Of a DNA stretch of 64,000 nt, positions 16,742-26,260 are shown piece after piece. Source of the DNA: Flavisphingomonas formosensis. GTDB taxonomy: Bacteria > Pseudomonadota > Alphaproteobacteria > Sphingomonadales > Sphingomonadaceae. Position numbers and translations under genes: made by a program. How positions within the stretch are numbered: the stretch's first letter is position 1; every line of letters starts with the position of its first letter. The DNA lies in assembly GCF_009755815.1 (NCBI RefSeq), contig NZ_WRPK01000010.1, positions 186,001-250,000 of the forward strand, given 5' to 3'. Below the pieces are notes generated by a model. The model saw only the letters and a list, made by a program, of their open reading frames with translations. It had not been told where the DNA came from and ran no database searches.

Positions 16742-17524
16742 ATGCCCAAGCCCTCTCCCGATGCTCCCCGACGCGAGCCCGATCGTCCGCTGCGCGCGGG
16801 CAAGCGCGAGCCGCAGCGGATCGCCAAGCTCCTTGCCCGTGCCGGCATCGCCTCGCGCCGCGAGATCGAGCGGATGATCGCGGAGGGCCGCGTCGCGATC
16901 GACGGCGTCGCGCTCGAGACGCCCGCCACCATCGTCACCTCGCTGCACGGCGTGACCGTGGACGGCAAGCCGGTGAAGCCGCCGGCCCCGGCACGGCTGT
17001 TCCGCTATCACAAGCCATCCGGCCTGCTGACCACCGAACGCGATCCCAAGGGCCGGCCCACCATCTATGACAAATTGCCGCCCGAGCTGCCGCGGGTGAT
17101 GCCGGTCGGCCGGCTGGATCTCAACACCGAAGGGCTGCTGCTGCTCACCACCGACGGCGGCCTCAAGCGCCAGCTCGAGCTGCCGTCGACCGGCGTCGAG
17201 CGCACCTATCGCGCCCGCGCCTATGGCGAGGTGAGCCAGGCGCAGCTGGAAGATCTGATCGAGGGGATCGAGATCGACGGCGTGCGCTACGGATCGATCG
17301 ACGCCAATCTCGAACGGCGCACCGGCGCGAACGTCTGGATCGAGCTCAAGCTCGCCGAGGGCAAGAATCGCGAAGTCCGCCGGGTGCTCGAGCATCTCGG
17401 CCTCAAGGTTTCGCGGCTGATCCGCACCGCCTACGGCCCCTTTCCGCTCGCGGACATCCCCGTCGGCGCGGTCGACGAGATACGCCAGCACGATCTGATC
17501 GCCTTCCGCAAGACGTTGAAATGA
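16742..17524 (+). CDS. RluB-type ribosomal large-subunit pseudouridine synthase
   Basis: A 260-residue enzyme with an N-terminal S4 RNA-binding domain (about 22-70: RIAKLLARAGIASRREIERMI) and a pseudouridine synthase domain. The catalytic Asp lies in VGRLDLNTEGLLLLTTDG. The segments FRYHKPSGLLTT and EGKNREVRRVLEHLGL are typical of the RsuA/RluB/RluE group, which isomerises uridine in 16S or 23S rRNA. In-frame ATGs at 16706 and 16730 are alternatives and no start has a clear ribosome site. Its stop overlaps the rsmD start by 4 bp, so two rRNA-modifying enzymes are coupled. Confidence 0.88.
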   Translation: MPKPSPDAPRREPDRPLRAGKREPQRIAKLLARAGIASRREIERMIAEGRVAIDGVALETPATIVTSLHGVTVDGKPVKPPAPARLFRYHKPSGLLTTERDPKGRPTIYDKLPPELPRVMPVGRLDLNTEGLLLLTTDGGLKRQLELPSTGVERTYRARAYGEVSQAQLEDLIEGIEIDGVRYGSIDANLERRTGANVWIELKLAEGKNREVRRVLEHLGLKVSRLIRTAYGPFPLADIPVGAVDEIRQHDLIAFRKTLK

Positions 17525-18063
17525 GCCTGCGCATCATCGCCGGCCAATGGCGCGGACGAGCGTTGGTGGCCCCCAAGGGCGAAACCACCCGCCCGACGAG
17601 CGATCGCGCGCGCGAGGCGCTGTTCTCGATGCTGGCCAGCCGACTGGGCAGCTTCGAAGGCTTGCGCGTCGCGGACCTCTTCGCCGGCACCGGTGCGCTG
17701 GGCCTTGAAGCGCTGTCACGCGGCGCGGCGCACTGCATCTTCGTCGATCAGGATCGCGCGGCGATCGAGGCGATCCGCACCAATGTCGCCAAGCTCGGCG
17801 CTTCGGCCGACATCCGCCCGGCCGCGGTGGCATCGCTCGGTGCCATCGCCACACCCTGCGATTTGCTGCTGCTCGATCCGCCCTATGCGAGCGGCGGCGG
17901 CGGCGCCTTGATCGAGCGGCTGACCCGTCTTGGCTGGGCCGCGCCCGGCGCCTGGGCCAGCATCGAGACCGGACGCGAGGAACCGGTATCGGCAAGCGGC
18001 TGGACTGTCGAGACCGAACGCCGCCATGGCAAGGCGAAGCTCACCCTGCTGCGCTGTGCGTAA
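17521..18063 (+). CDS. rsmD: 16S rRNA (guanine966-N2)-methyltransferase
   Basis: A 180-residue SAM-dependent methyltransferase that modifies G966 of 16S rRNA during 30S assembly. The opening LRIIAGQWRGRALVAPKG...TRPTSDRAREALF is the RsmD signature. The SAM loop is DLFAGTGALGLEALSRGA and the catalytic motif is LLLDPPYASGG. Length is normal. It overlaps the pseudouridine synthase gene by 4 bp and is convergent with the flavoenzyme gene that ends at 18144. Confidence 0.95.
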   Translation: MSLRIIAGQWRGRALVAPKGETTRPTSDRAREALFSMLASRLGSFEGLRVADLFAGTGALGLEALSRGAAHCIFVDQDRAAIEAIRTNVAKLGASADIRPAAVASLGAIATPCDLLLLDPPYASGGGGALIERLTRLGWAAPGAWASIETGREEPVSASGWTVETERRHGKAKLTLLRCA

Positions 18064-18081
18064 ATATCGAACGTTCGATAT
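18064..18081. repeat. perfect 18-bp palindrome ATATCGAACGTTCGATAT
   Basis: An uninterrupted, fully symmetric 18-mer directly after the rsmD stop, in a convergent intergenic region. It has no loop, so it does not look like a terminator; its form suggests a dimeric protein-binding site. The core GAACGTTC resembles repressor half sites, but no promoter is obvious next to it. Confidence 0.8.
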
Positions 18082-18143
18082 GCCCTGTCACGGTAGCGCA
18101 GAACGACCCCGGCCTCTGCGGGATGACGCGAGGTCGGCCAGGT

Positions 18144-19190
<1,047 letters not shown>

Positions 19191-19286
19191 TCAGCCGGTG
19201 TCCGGATGTGAAATCGCGTGCACGTTGCGGCCGGACCGGGCGACCGGTACGGCTTCCCGGAGAGACTGGGAGGATCGAACACCGCC

Positions 19287-20084
19287 ATGACGCTGCTGAC
19301 CCTGGAAAAACGCGGCCATGTCGCGCTGCTGACGCTGAACCGGCCGGAGGTGCTCAACGCGCTCGGCCGCGAGGGCGATGGCGAGCAGGTGCGTGCCGTA
19401 TGCGAAGCGATCAACGCGGACCAGGATATTCGCTGCGTCATACTGACTGGCGCCGGCAAGGCCTTTTCGGCGGGCGGCGACCTCAAGGCGATGCGGGACC
19501 GGGTGGGCGCGTTCGCCGGCGGCGGGGTCGCCGTCCGCGACGGCTATCGGCGCAACATCCACATGGTCGTGCGTTCGCTCTACGGCCTCGACGTACCCTC
19601 GATCGCGGCGATCAACGGCGCGGCGATCGGCCTCGGCTGCGATGTCGCCTGCATGACCGACATCCGCATCGCGGCGGACAGCGCCGTCTTCGGCGCCACC
19701 TTCCTGAAGATCGGCTTGGTGCCGGGCGACGGCGGATCCTGGCTGTTGCCGCGCGTGATCGGCATGAGCCGGGCGGCGGAGCTGCTCTACACCGGCAAGA
19801 CGATCGACGCCGCGACGGCGGAACGCTGGGGGCTTGTGAGCCAAGTGGTGCCTGCCGACAGGCTGATCGACGAGGCGATGGCGATGGCAGAAGCGATCGC
19901 CCAGCAGCCCCCGCACGCACTGCGCCTCACCAAGTCGTTGCTTCGACAGGGGCAGAGCGCGAGCTACGACGCGGTCATGGAGATGAGCGCGGCGGTGCAG
20001 GCGATCGCCCACCAGACCGCCGATCATATGGAAGGTGTGAACGCGATGATCGAACGGCGTCCTGCGCGCTTCGAGGGCAGATAG
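19287..20084 (+). CDS. crotonase (enoyl-CoA hydratase/isomerase family)
   Basis: A 265-residue crotonase-fold protein acting on acyl-CoA thioesters. The oxyanion-hole residues are in AFSAGGDLKAM and NGAAIGLGCD. The two catalytic glutamates of classical enoyl-CoA hydratase are not conserved: the first position reads Asp in GLGCDVACM and the second reads Lys in TFLKIGL. Another crotonase reaction (isomerase, hydrolase or dehalogenase-like) is therefore possible. ATG 19287 opens the normal family start (MTLLTLEKRGHVALLTLNRPEV). GGGAGG lies about 14 bp upstream, rather far. It is followed by a good hairpin. Confidence 0.85.
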   Translation: MTLLTLEKRGHVALLTLNRPEVLNALGREGDGEQVRAVCEAINADQDIRCVILTGAGKAFSAGGDLKAMRDRVGAFAGGGVAVRDGYRRNIHMVVRSLYGLDVPSIAAINGAAIGLGCDVACMTDIRIAADSAVFGATFLKIGLVPGDGGSWLLPRVIGMSRAAELLYTGKTIDAATAERWGLVSQVVPADRLIDEAMAMAEAIAQQPPHALRLTKSLLRQGQSASYDAVMEMSAAVQAIAHQTADHMEGVNAMIERRPARFEGR

Positions 20085-20135
20085 CGTCGTTGGATGGCGA
20101 CAGGCGTTCCCCCTCCCGCCTGCGCTACGGCATTC

Positions 20136-20168
20136 GCGCTTCATTGATTTGAAGCGCGTTCTTCTTCG
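20136..20168 (+). terminator. terminator-like hairpin after crotonase gene
   Basis: GCGCTTCA (20136-20143) and TGAAGCGC (20150-20157) pair perfectly around TTGATT and are followed by the pyrimidine stretch GTTCTTCTTC. It lies about 50 bp past the crotonase stop. The rest of the 265-bp gap holds an AAACATT/AATGTTT inverted repeat near the next gene and nothing else I recognise. Confidence 0.6.
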
Positions 20169-20286
20169 TCACCCCAGTGCAATCTGGGACGCTCTCCACA
20201 ATCATCCGGCTGCCCGTCGAGAGTGATGCCGGCTTCAGCTGGGACGCGGGAGGCAAATCGCGCGAAGCCCGAACGCCACAATCCGA

Positions 20287-20308
20287 AAACATTGCGATAG
20301 AAATGTTT
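20287..20308. promoter_or_regulatory. inverted repeat before luciferase-like monooxygenase
   Basis: AAACATT (20287-20293) and AATGTTT (20302-20308) form perfect 7-bp arms 8 bp apart, about 42 bp upstream of the TTG start at 20350. Within it GAAATGTTTC is itself a near-palindrome that recurs before the PQQ dehydrogenase gene. A regulator binding site is plausible. Confidence 0.4.
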
Positions 20309-20349
20309 CTGTCACAGGATCATCCGGCACAGGAAGAGGAGCCGGCATC

Positions 20350-21552
20350 TTGGACCACGGCAGCAACGGCGGGCGTATGCGTTTCGGCGCGTTCTTCGCC
20401 CCTTTCCATTCGGAGGCGGTGAACCCGACGCTCGCTTTCGAGCGGGATTTCGAGCTGATCGAATGGCTGGATCGGCTCACCTATGACGAGGCCTGGGTGG
20501 GCGAGCATCATTCGGGCGCCTATGAGTGCATCGCCTCGCCCGAAGTCTTCCTGGCGATCGCCGGCGAGCGCACCCGGCACATCCGCCTCGCCACAGGGGT
20601 GAGTTCGCTCGCCTATCATCATCCGCTGGTGCTGGCCGATCGCATCGCGCAGCTCGATCACCATCTGCGCGGGCGGCTGATCTTCGGCGTGGGGCCGGGC
20701 CAGCTCGTCGCCGACGCCTATATGATGGGCATCGATCCCGCGACCCTGCGCCGCAAGATGGACGAATCGCTCGACTGCCTCGTGCGGTTGCTGAACGGCG
20801 AGACGTGCACCCGCGAGACCGACTGGTTCACGCTGCGCGAGGCGCGCTGCCAGATCCTGCCCTATCAGGCGCCGACGGTGGAGATGGCGGTCGCCTCCGC
20901 CATCTCGCCGACCGGCGCGCGGGCCGCCGGAAAATATGGCATCGGCATGATCTCCGTCGCCGCCTCCAGCCCCGAGGGTTTCCGCCAGCTCGCCAACCAT
21001 TGGTCGATCTGCGAGGAGAAGGCGCGCGAGCATGGCCGGCAGGTCAGCCGCGCCAACTGGCGGATCGTCACCCCCTTCCACATCGCCGAGACGCGCGAAC
21101 AGGCGCTGGAGGATCTGCGCTTCGGGCTGATGGACATGATGCGCTATTTCCGGAAGTTCGGCGGCAGCGCCTTCCCGGTCGCATCGAGCTTCGAGGAGGC
21201 GCTGAGCATCTGGACGTCGGGCGGGCTCGGCGCATTCGGTGTCGGCGTGGTCGGCACGCCCGACGATCTCATCGCGCATATCCGAAAGCTCGAGGAGCAG
21301 TCGGGCGGCTTCGGCGCCTTCTTGTCGTTGGCCCACAATGCCGCCGACTTCACGGCGACGAAGAAAAGCTACGAGCTGTTCGCCCGCCATGTGATGCCGC
21401 ATTTCCAGACCGCGAACCGCAATCGCGGCCCGTCGCTCGAATGGGCTGCGGCGAATGCCGACCGCTTCATGACATCCTATGTGGGTGGCATCCAGGAGGC
21501 GATCCGCGCGCATGAGGAGGAAGTCGCGCGGCGGAACAGGGCGGCGGAATGA
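20350..21552 (+). CDS. LLM-class flavin-dependent monooxygenase
   Basis: A 400-residue luciferase-like monooxygenase that uses reduced flavin and O2 to oxidise an organic substrate. The TIM-barrel landmarks FGAFFAPFHSEAVNP, YDEAWVGEHHSGAYECIASPEVF, RIRLATGVSSLAYHHPLVLADRI-type and GRLIFGVGPGQLVADA resemble limonene monooxygenase LimB-like proteins. TTG 20350 is favoured by AGAGGAG 8-9 bp upstream; an internal ATG at 20377 (MRFGAFF) lacks a site. The stop overlaps by 4 bp an ATG in front of the Dabb protein gene, so the two are coupled. A flavin reductase partner is not in the window. Confidence 0.88.
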   Translation: MDHGSNGGRMRFGAFFAPFHSEAVNPTLAFERDFELIEWLDRLTYDEAWVGEHHSGAYECIASPEVFLAIAGERTRHIRLATGVSSLAYHHPLVLADRIAQLDHHLRGRLIFGVGPGQLVADAYMMGIDPATLRRKMDESLDCLVRLLNGETCTRETDWFTLREARCQILPYQAPTVEMAVASAISPTGARAAGKYGIGMISVAASSPEGFRQLANHWSICEEKAREHGRQVSRANWRIVTPFHIAETREQALEDLRFGLMDMMRYFRKFGGSAFPVASSFEEALSIWTSGGLGAFGVGVVGTPDDLIAHIRKLEEQSGGFGAFLSLAHNAADFTATKKSYELFARHVMPHFQTANRNRGPSLEWAAANADRFMTSYVGGIQEAIRAHEEEVARRNRAAE

Positions 21553-21566
21553 CGGGAGAGCGTGCG

Positions 21567-21860
21567 ATGATCCGCCATCTTTGCCTGATCCGCTACAAGG
21601 ATCCGGCCAGCGTGACGCCGCAGATGCAGCAGCGCATAGAGCAGGCCTATCTGAGCCTGCCGGGGCTCATCCCGGGCATCCTCTCCATGCAGGTCGGCCG
21701 CGATCGCGGCCTGCTCGAAGGCAATGCCGATCTGGCCATCCAGGCCACCTTCGAGGATGAGGAGGCGTTCCGGCGCTATTCGGTGCACCCCGCGCATGGC
21801 GAGGTGATCTTCCCCGTGCTGGGCGCCCATATGCTCGATTACAGCACGGCGCAGTTCTGA
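21567..21860 (+). CDS. Dabb (stress-responsive A/B barrel) domain protein
   Basis: A 97-residue ferredoxin-like barrel protein. It opens MIRHLCLIRYKDPAS and has the PGILSMQVGRDRGLLEGNADLAIQATF pattern of alternating strands and the HPAHGEVIFPVL helix typical of Dabb proteins. Small members act as dimeric enzymes or binding proteins in aromatic and terpenoid metabolism. ATG 21567 has GGGAGAG 6 bp upstream. An ATG at 21549 overlapping the monooxygenase stop is an alternative adding MTGERA. Coupling to the monooxygenase suggests a shared pathway. Confidence 0.82.
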   Translation: MIRHLCLIRYKDPASVTPQMQQRIEQAYLSLPGLIPGILSMQVGRDRGLLEGNADLAIQATFEDEEAFRRYSVHPAHGEVIFPVLGAHMLDYSTAQF

Positions 21861-22014
21861 ACGCCCCGCGGTCCGCTGCACTTTCGGGCCGCAGCCACAA
21901 ATCGGGCCTCAGTGTGATGGGTGGATGCCGTTTTGAAGGCGGCTAAGGGTGCCCGCATGCGATGAAGCTGGTTTAGATTTGCACCCGCGGCCGACGATAA
22001 AACGGGAGAGGCGG

Positions 22015-22863
22015 ATGCTGCAGACCATGGCGCGCAAGGAGACGGGGAGCTGCGCCGTCGAACTGCTGGAAGGCGAGATACCGGACCATGACGGTTCGAG
22101 CTGGGTGTACGACAAGCTGATCGTCAGCATGCTGCTGTCTCGCGAAGGCTTTGAGGCGGAGGGACGCGACCGCGCCCTGCCCGATGGAGACTGGCAGCCG
22201 ATCGGCACGGTTCTGGTGACGGCGCCGCATCGCGAAGTGATCGGCCGGGGTCCGGGCGGTCATATCCGCGCGCTGCGCTGCGTCTTCGATCCACCGCGCG
22301 GCGAGATGGCGGAATGCCTGAGCGCGCTGACCCCGGAAGAATTGACGCGGGCATTGCGCGTCGAGGACGCGACCGTGCATGTGCTGCTCCGCCGTATCCT
22401 GCGCGAGCTGCAAAATCCGGGCTTCGCGGGCGACACGCTGATCGAATCCATGGCGCTGACCCTGCTGATCGAGAGCATACGCGCGATCCGGCAAGGCGAC
22501 CGATCGGAAAAACGCGGGCTTTCGCCTCAGCATCTCAAGATGATCGAAGACTATCTGGCGGGTATCGAGGTCGGCTTTCCTTCGGTGAGCGACGTGGCGC
22601 GGCTGTGCGGCTTCAGCACCCATTATTTCGGGCGGCTGTTCCTGCGAAGCACCGGCCAGACGGTCGGCCAATATCTCGCCAACTGGCGGATGCGCCGCGC
22701 TGAGATGCTGCTTGCAGAGACGGACCTGCCGCTCAAGGAAATCGCCTATCGGCTCGGCTATGCCAATCCGGCGAATTTCTCGACCGCCTTCCGCGTCGCC
22801 ACGCGGATGACGCCGCGCAGCTATCGCGCCACGCGGCGGGAGGCAGTTGCCGGCACGGCGTAA
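22015..22863 (+). CDS. AraC family transcriptional regulator
   Basis: A 282-residue regulator. Residues 1-165 are an unrecognised sensing domain and residues about 175-275 carry two helix-turn-helix units of the AraC type (VSDVARLCGFSTHYFGRLF and LKEIAYRLGYANPANFSTAF). The closing MTPRSYRA is the family end. ATG 22015 has GGGAGAGG 3 bp upstream. It lies 154 bp downstream of the monooxygenase/Dabb pair on the same strand and is a reasonable candidate to control it; no ligand can be named. Confidence 0.9.
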   Translation: MLQTMARKETGSCAVELLEGEIPDHDGSSWVYDKLIVSMLLSREGFEAEGRDRALPDGDWQPIGTVLVTAPHREVIGRGPGGHIRALRCVFDPPRGEMAECLSALTPEELTRALRVEDATVHVLLRRILRELQNPGFAGDTLIESMALTLLIESIRAIRQGDRSEKRGLSPQHLKMIEDYLAGIEVGFPSVSDVARLCGFSTHYFGRLFLRSTGQTVGQYLANWRMRRAEMLLAETDLPLKEIAYRLGYANPANFSTAFRVATRMTPRSYRATRREAVAGTA

Positions 22864-22958
22864 GAACCATGCGCCATTTGGCAGGGAAAGCGATCGGCAT
22901 CGACAGCGGCGCGTTCCCAGTCGATAGGACGCTTTTCTCATCCTGCGCGGAAACCTCC

Positions 22959-23348
22959 ATGTCATCCTCTGCCGATCTCGCGATCCGCCTGCGCCGCGCG
23001 GCCTTCAACCGGGCGCTCGCCGAGGCGGATCTTGCTGCCATCGGGCCCCTCCTCGCGCCGAACGCCATCCTCGTCACTGGTACGGACAGCGCGCTGCTCT
23101 CCGGCCGCAAGGCGCAACTGGCGGCCTGGAAGCGGGAGTTCGCGGCGGCGGAGCGCGTCGTCTACACCCGCACGCCGTCCGCCATTACCGCCTCGCCGGT
23201 CGAGCCGATCGCATTGGAGCAAGGCGAGTGGCAAGGTGTCGCGGCGTCAGGCGGACAGCCGATAGCGTCCGGACTCTACAGCGCCAAATGGCGTTTGAGT
23301 GGTGCGGACTGGGCAATCGAGGCGGAAATCTACCTGACCCTCGCCTGA
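22959..23348 (+). CDS. SnoaL/NTF2-like domain protein
   Basis: A 129-residue protein with the cone-fold pattern of DUF4440/SnoaL-like proteins: helix RLRRAAFNRALAEADLAAIGPLLAPNAILVTG, a variable loop, then strands ending YSAKWRLSGADWAIEAEIYLTLA. Such proteins are small enzymes or ligand binders of varied role. The start is taken at MSSSADLAIR; an in-frame start at 22869 would add 30 poorly conserved residues. It lies between the AraC gene and the convergent secreted protein gene. Function is unknown. Confidence 0.7.
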   Translation: MSSSADLAIRLRRAAFNRALAEADLAAIGPLLAPNAILVTGTDSALLSGRKAQLAAWKREFAAAERVVYTRTPSAITASPVEPIALEQGEWQGVAASGGQPIASGLYSAKWRLSGADWAIEAEIYLTLA

Positions 23349-23388
23349 TCGCCCCGCGCAAGACGGGGTCGGATGGGCGCTGGCCGGA

Positions 23389-23841
23389 TCACTCGACCCG
23401 GTTCCACACCTCGACATAATCTTGCTGCTTGCCGTTCATGAACGAATGGCCCTTGATCGTGATCTTACGAGGCGTGATCGTGAAGACCTCCTCGCCCTTC
23501 ACGCCGGTATCATTCATCACGTAGCGATCGCGAAATTCGGTCGGCGAGATGCGGCTGAACGCGAAGGACATCCAACTGGATGCGGGCCGCATCTTATCGT
23601 CATATGGCGCGTCGATATTCCAGCTGAAGCTCTTGCCGTCGGTCAGCGTGACCTGCTGGGATACGGCGATGCCCCTGTCGTCGTTGCGCGTGATCTCCAT
23701 CGTCTGATGGGTCGCATAGTGACCGGTTTCATAGTGGGATTCCTCGGCGCTCCAGATCCACTTGCCGACGCCCGGGCCGTCGGCCGCATAGGCCCCCGTG
23801 CCGACCATCGCACATGTCGCCGCAATGACGAACCGCCGCAT
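23389..23841 (-). CDS. exported protein of unknown function
   Basis: A 150-residue protein with a clear signal peptide (MRRFVIAATCAMVGTGAYAA). The mature part is rich in beta strands (YATHQTMEITRNDDRGIAVS, FTITPRKITIKGHSFMNGK, VEVWNRVE) and looks like a lipocalin-style ligand-binding or stress protein. I do not recognise the family. GGAGAGG lies just upstream of the ATG at 23841. It is transcribed in the same direction as, and downstream of, the siderophore-type TonB receptor, 155 bp away. Confidence 0.72.
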   Translation of the reverse strand: MRRFVIAATCAMVGTGAYAADGPGVGKWIWSAEESHYETGHYATHQTMEITRNDDRGIAVSQQVTLTDGKSFSWNIDAPYDDKMRPASSWMSFAFSRISPTEFRDRYVMNDTGVKGEEVFTITPRKITIKGHSFMNGKQQDYVEVWNRVE

Positions 23842-23996
23842 CGCCCTCTCCTCCTCAAGTCGGAATTTTAGCATTCCGATCATGAATGTTCCGGCCGCCC
23901 TTCGGCGCCGGCTGCCCGCCATGTAACAGGCCTTGCAAGCCTAAGCGAGATTTTGGATGCAGTCTAGTTTTCGCAATCATATGGCTCCCCGGTCCG

Positions 23997-26117
23997 TCAC
24001 CAGTAGATCCGGGCGCTCAGCGCGCCGTTAATGGCTTCGCCGATATTGCCGAGGCCCCAATATTTCTTGTTGAAGAGGTTGTTCACATTGCCGGTGAAGG
24101 CGACCGTCCGTCCGCCGATCCGCGTTTCATATTGAAAGCCGATCGCTGCCAGCGTGCGGGCGGGAATATAGAGGGTGTCATAATCGTCGGTCGGCGCCTT
24201 GCCGAAATAGCGGACATTGCCGTGCAGGCTGAGGCCCGGAATGGCGGAGACATAATATTCGGCATTGGCAGTGACCTGCCATTTCGCCGCCTCGGCCGGC
24301 ACGTTGCCGATCAGCACCGCATTGTCTTCCGAAACGTCGCGGATGCGCGGATCGAGATGGATGGCACCCAGGCCGAAACGGAAATCCTCGCTCACGCGGT
24401 AGCTGCCGATCGCCTCGATGCCCTTGTAGACGGTCAATCCGTCCTGGGTGAGATAGCGCTGACCATCGATCAGCCGGTCGATCGTGTTGGCCCGCTCGAT
24501 GCGGAATGCCGCGGCCGTCAGGCTCAGGCCGCGATGCTCATATTTGACGCCGGCTTCATATTGCTTGCTGACCGTCGCCCTGAGCACGTCGCCCACATTG
24601 GCATATTCGCCGCTCACCCGGCTGCCGGGCTCCATCGCCTCGACATAGCTGCCGTAGATCGAAACATAGGGCACGGGCTTGTAGATCAGGGCCAAAGTGG
24701 GCGTGACGGCGGAGGTGCGGTAGCCGCTGTCCGCAGACGGATCACCATCGGTATCGAGCAGCCGGTAGCGCGTGTAGCGCGCGCCGACCATCGCCTGGAT
24801 ATGATCGCCGAGGTGCAGCGTGTCGCTGAAGAACAGCGCACGCTGCCGTTCCTTGGTGATCGAACCGCCGGTGCCGAAGGAGATCGGACGGGTGACGCGG
24901 AAAGTCTGTTCCTCGTAGATGTTGCCGTTGAAATCATTTCCCCAATAATAGTCGTCGAGACCGAAAAAGGCGTCGTTCACCTGATATGAGGCGCCCGCCA
25001 CGATCTCGTGCCGGATCGGACCGGTCGCAAATTCGCCCTGCAGCATGGCCTGGACGAAATGATTCCGATCAAGCTCGGCGAAATTATAGGCATAGCCCTC
25101 ATAGTCGCCCGATTGATCCACCATGTAGACGAACATCTTGTTCGATCTGTGCTTCTTGCTGGTATAGCCATAGGTGACCTTGGCCGACCAAGCGTTCGCA
25201 AAGGCCCAGTCCAGCCCGGTGGCCGTCGCCAGCGTTCGGGATTTGTAGAAGCTGTTGTCGATATTGATGTCGTCATAATCGTAGGTCGGTTTCGGCAGCT
25301 TCGTGCCCTGATAGCCGCTCCAATAGATCTGGAACGGCTCATGCTTCAGATTGCTATCTTCATAGGTGGCGGTGGCATACCATTTGACGTCGGGCGTGAA
25401 GGCGTATTCGAGGGCTAGAGAGCCTGTCCAGCGGTTGACGCCCGCGGCATTATAGGCCGTGCCCTTCTCGCCCGCGAGATTGACGCGGTAGCCGAGGCGG
25501 CCATCCGGGGTGAGCGGTCCGCCGGCATCCACATGACCGAAGAAATCGCTGTTGGTGCGATAGCCGATCTCGGTGGTGAGCAGCGGTTCGGCCGTCGGCC
25601 GCTTGGTGCGATAGCTGATGACGCCGCCGGGCGAGCCGAAGCCATACATGAAGCCGGTCAGGCCCTTGAGCGCTTCGACCGTCTCGATCGATTCCAGCGG
25701 GAAATCGCCGCCCCAGTAGAGCAGCAGCGGAACGTCATCGATATAATAGTTGCGCACGCCCAGGCCGCGGATCTGCGTGCCCCACCAATTGGTGGTGCCG
25801 GCGGTCGCGAAGGAGAAGACCGAGGGATCGTTGGCGAAGATCTGGGCGATCGACGTCGCCTGCCGTTTCGAAATCTCCGCCGCATCCACCACGGTGATCG
25901 AATAGGGCGTGTCGAGCAGCGTCTTCGCACCGAGCGCACCGTTGGCAGTCGACCGGTTCTGTCCCTTGTCCGGGGTGAGGCCGGTGACGATGATGTCCGC
26001 CCGGCCATCCTCCTCCGCCGACGCATCCGCCGCATCATATGCCATGGCGGCCGACGGGCAGATTATCAGCCCCGCCACCATCGACGCAGGCACGAATTTC
26101 AGGACGCGACGATACAT
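23997..26117 (-). CDS. TonB-dependent siderophore receptor
   Basis: A 706-residue outer-membrane receptor that takes up ferric chelates using the TonB-ExbBD energy system. After a signal peptide (to about residue 26, SAAMAYD) comes the TonB-box-like DIIVTG and the plug domain with DTPYSITVVDAAEISKRQA, IRGLGVRNYYIDDVP, SIETVEALKGLTGFMYGFGSPGGVISY. This is the siderophore-receptor style plug. The 22-strand barrel ends in GALSARIYW with a terminal aromatic. A Fur-box-like operator lies about 50 bp upstream, supporting iron control. The ligand is unknown; no siderophore biosynthesis genes are in the window. Confidence 0.93.
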   Translation of the reverse strand: MYRRVLKFVPASMVAGLIICPSAAMAYDAADASAEEDGRADIIVTGLTPDKGQNRSTANGALGAKTLLDTPYSITVVDAAEISKRQATSIAQIFANDPSVFSFATAGTTNWWGTQIRGLGVRNYYIDDVPLLLYWGGDFPLESIETVEALKGLTGFMYGFGSPGGVISYRTKRPTAEPLLTTEIGYRTNSDFFGHVDAGGPLTPDGRLGYRVNLAGEKGTAYNAAGVNRWTGSLALEYAFTPDVKWYATATYEDSNLKHEPFQIYWSGYQGTKLPKPTYDYDDINIDNSFYKSRTLATATGLDWAFANAWSAKVTYGYTSKKHRSNKMFVYMVDQSGDYEGYAYNFAELDRNHFVQAMLQGEFATGPIRHEIVAGASYQVNDAFFGLDDYYWGNDFNGNIYEEQTFRVTRPISFGTGGSITKERQRALFFSDTLHLGDHIQAMVGARYTRYRLLDTDGDPSADSGYRTSAVTPTLALIYKPVPYVSIYGSYVEAMEPGSRVSGEYANVGDVLRATVSKQYEAGVKYEHRGLSLTAAAFRIERANTIDRLIDGQRYLTQDGLTVYKGIEAIGSYRVSEDFRFGLGAIHLDPRIRDVSEDNAVLIGNVPAEAAKWQVTANAEYYVSAIPGLSLHGNVRYFGKAPTDDYDTLYIPARTLAAIGFQYETRIGGRTVAFTGNVNNLFNKKYWGLGNIGEAINGALSARIYW

Positions 26118-26161
26118 GCGAAATTACCCCCTCGGAAAGCAGAGGGAGGGCCGTAAATATA

Positions 26162-26183
26162 TCGCTATTGCGAGTCAATCTCA
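26162..26183 (-). promoter_or_regulatory. Fur-box-like operator of the siderophore receptor
   Basis: On the minus strand TGAGATTGACTCGCA (26183-26169) forms an imperfect TGnGA-N5-TCnCA palindrome. The 19-mer GATTGACTCGCAATAGCGA (26180-26162) differs in one base from the site at 12660. It lies 45-65 bp before the receptor ATG. Position before a siderophore receptor supports a Fur site. Confidence 0.65.
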
Positions 26184-26260
26184 TTCCATTGCCCGAGCTT
26201 GGCGTCGAGGGAGGAATGCCGCCTCCCTCATGCCCGTCGGCGGTCTGACGCCTTGCGCTC

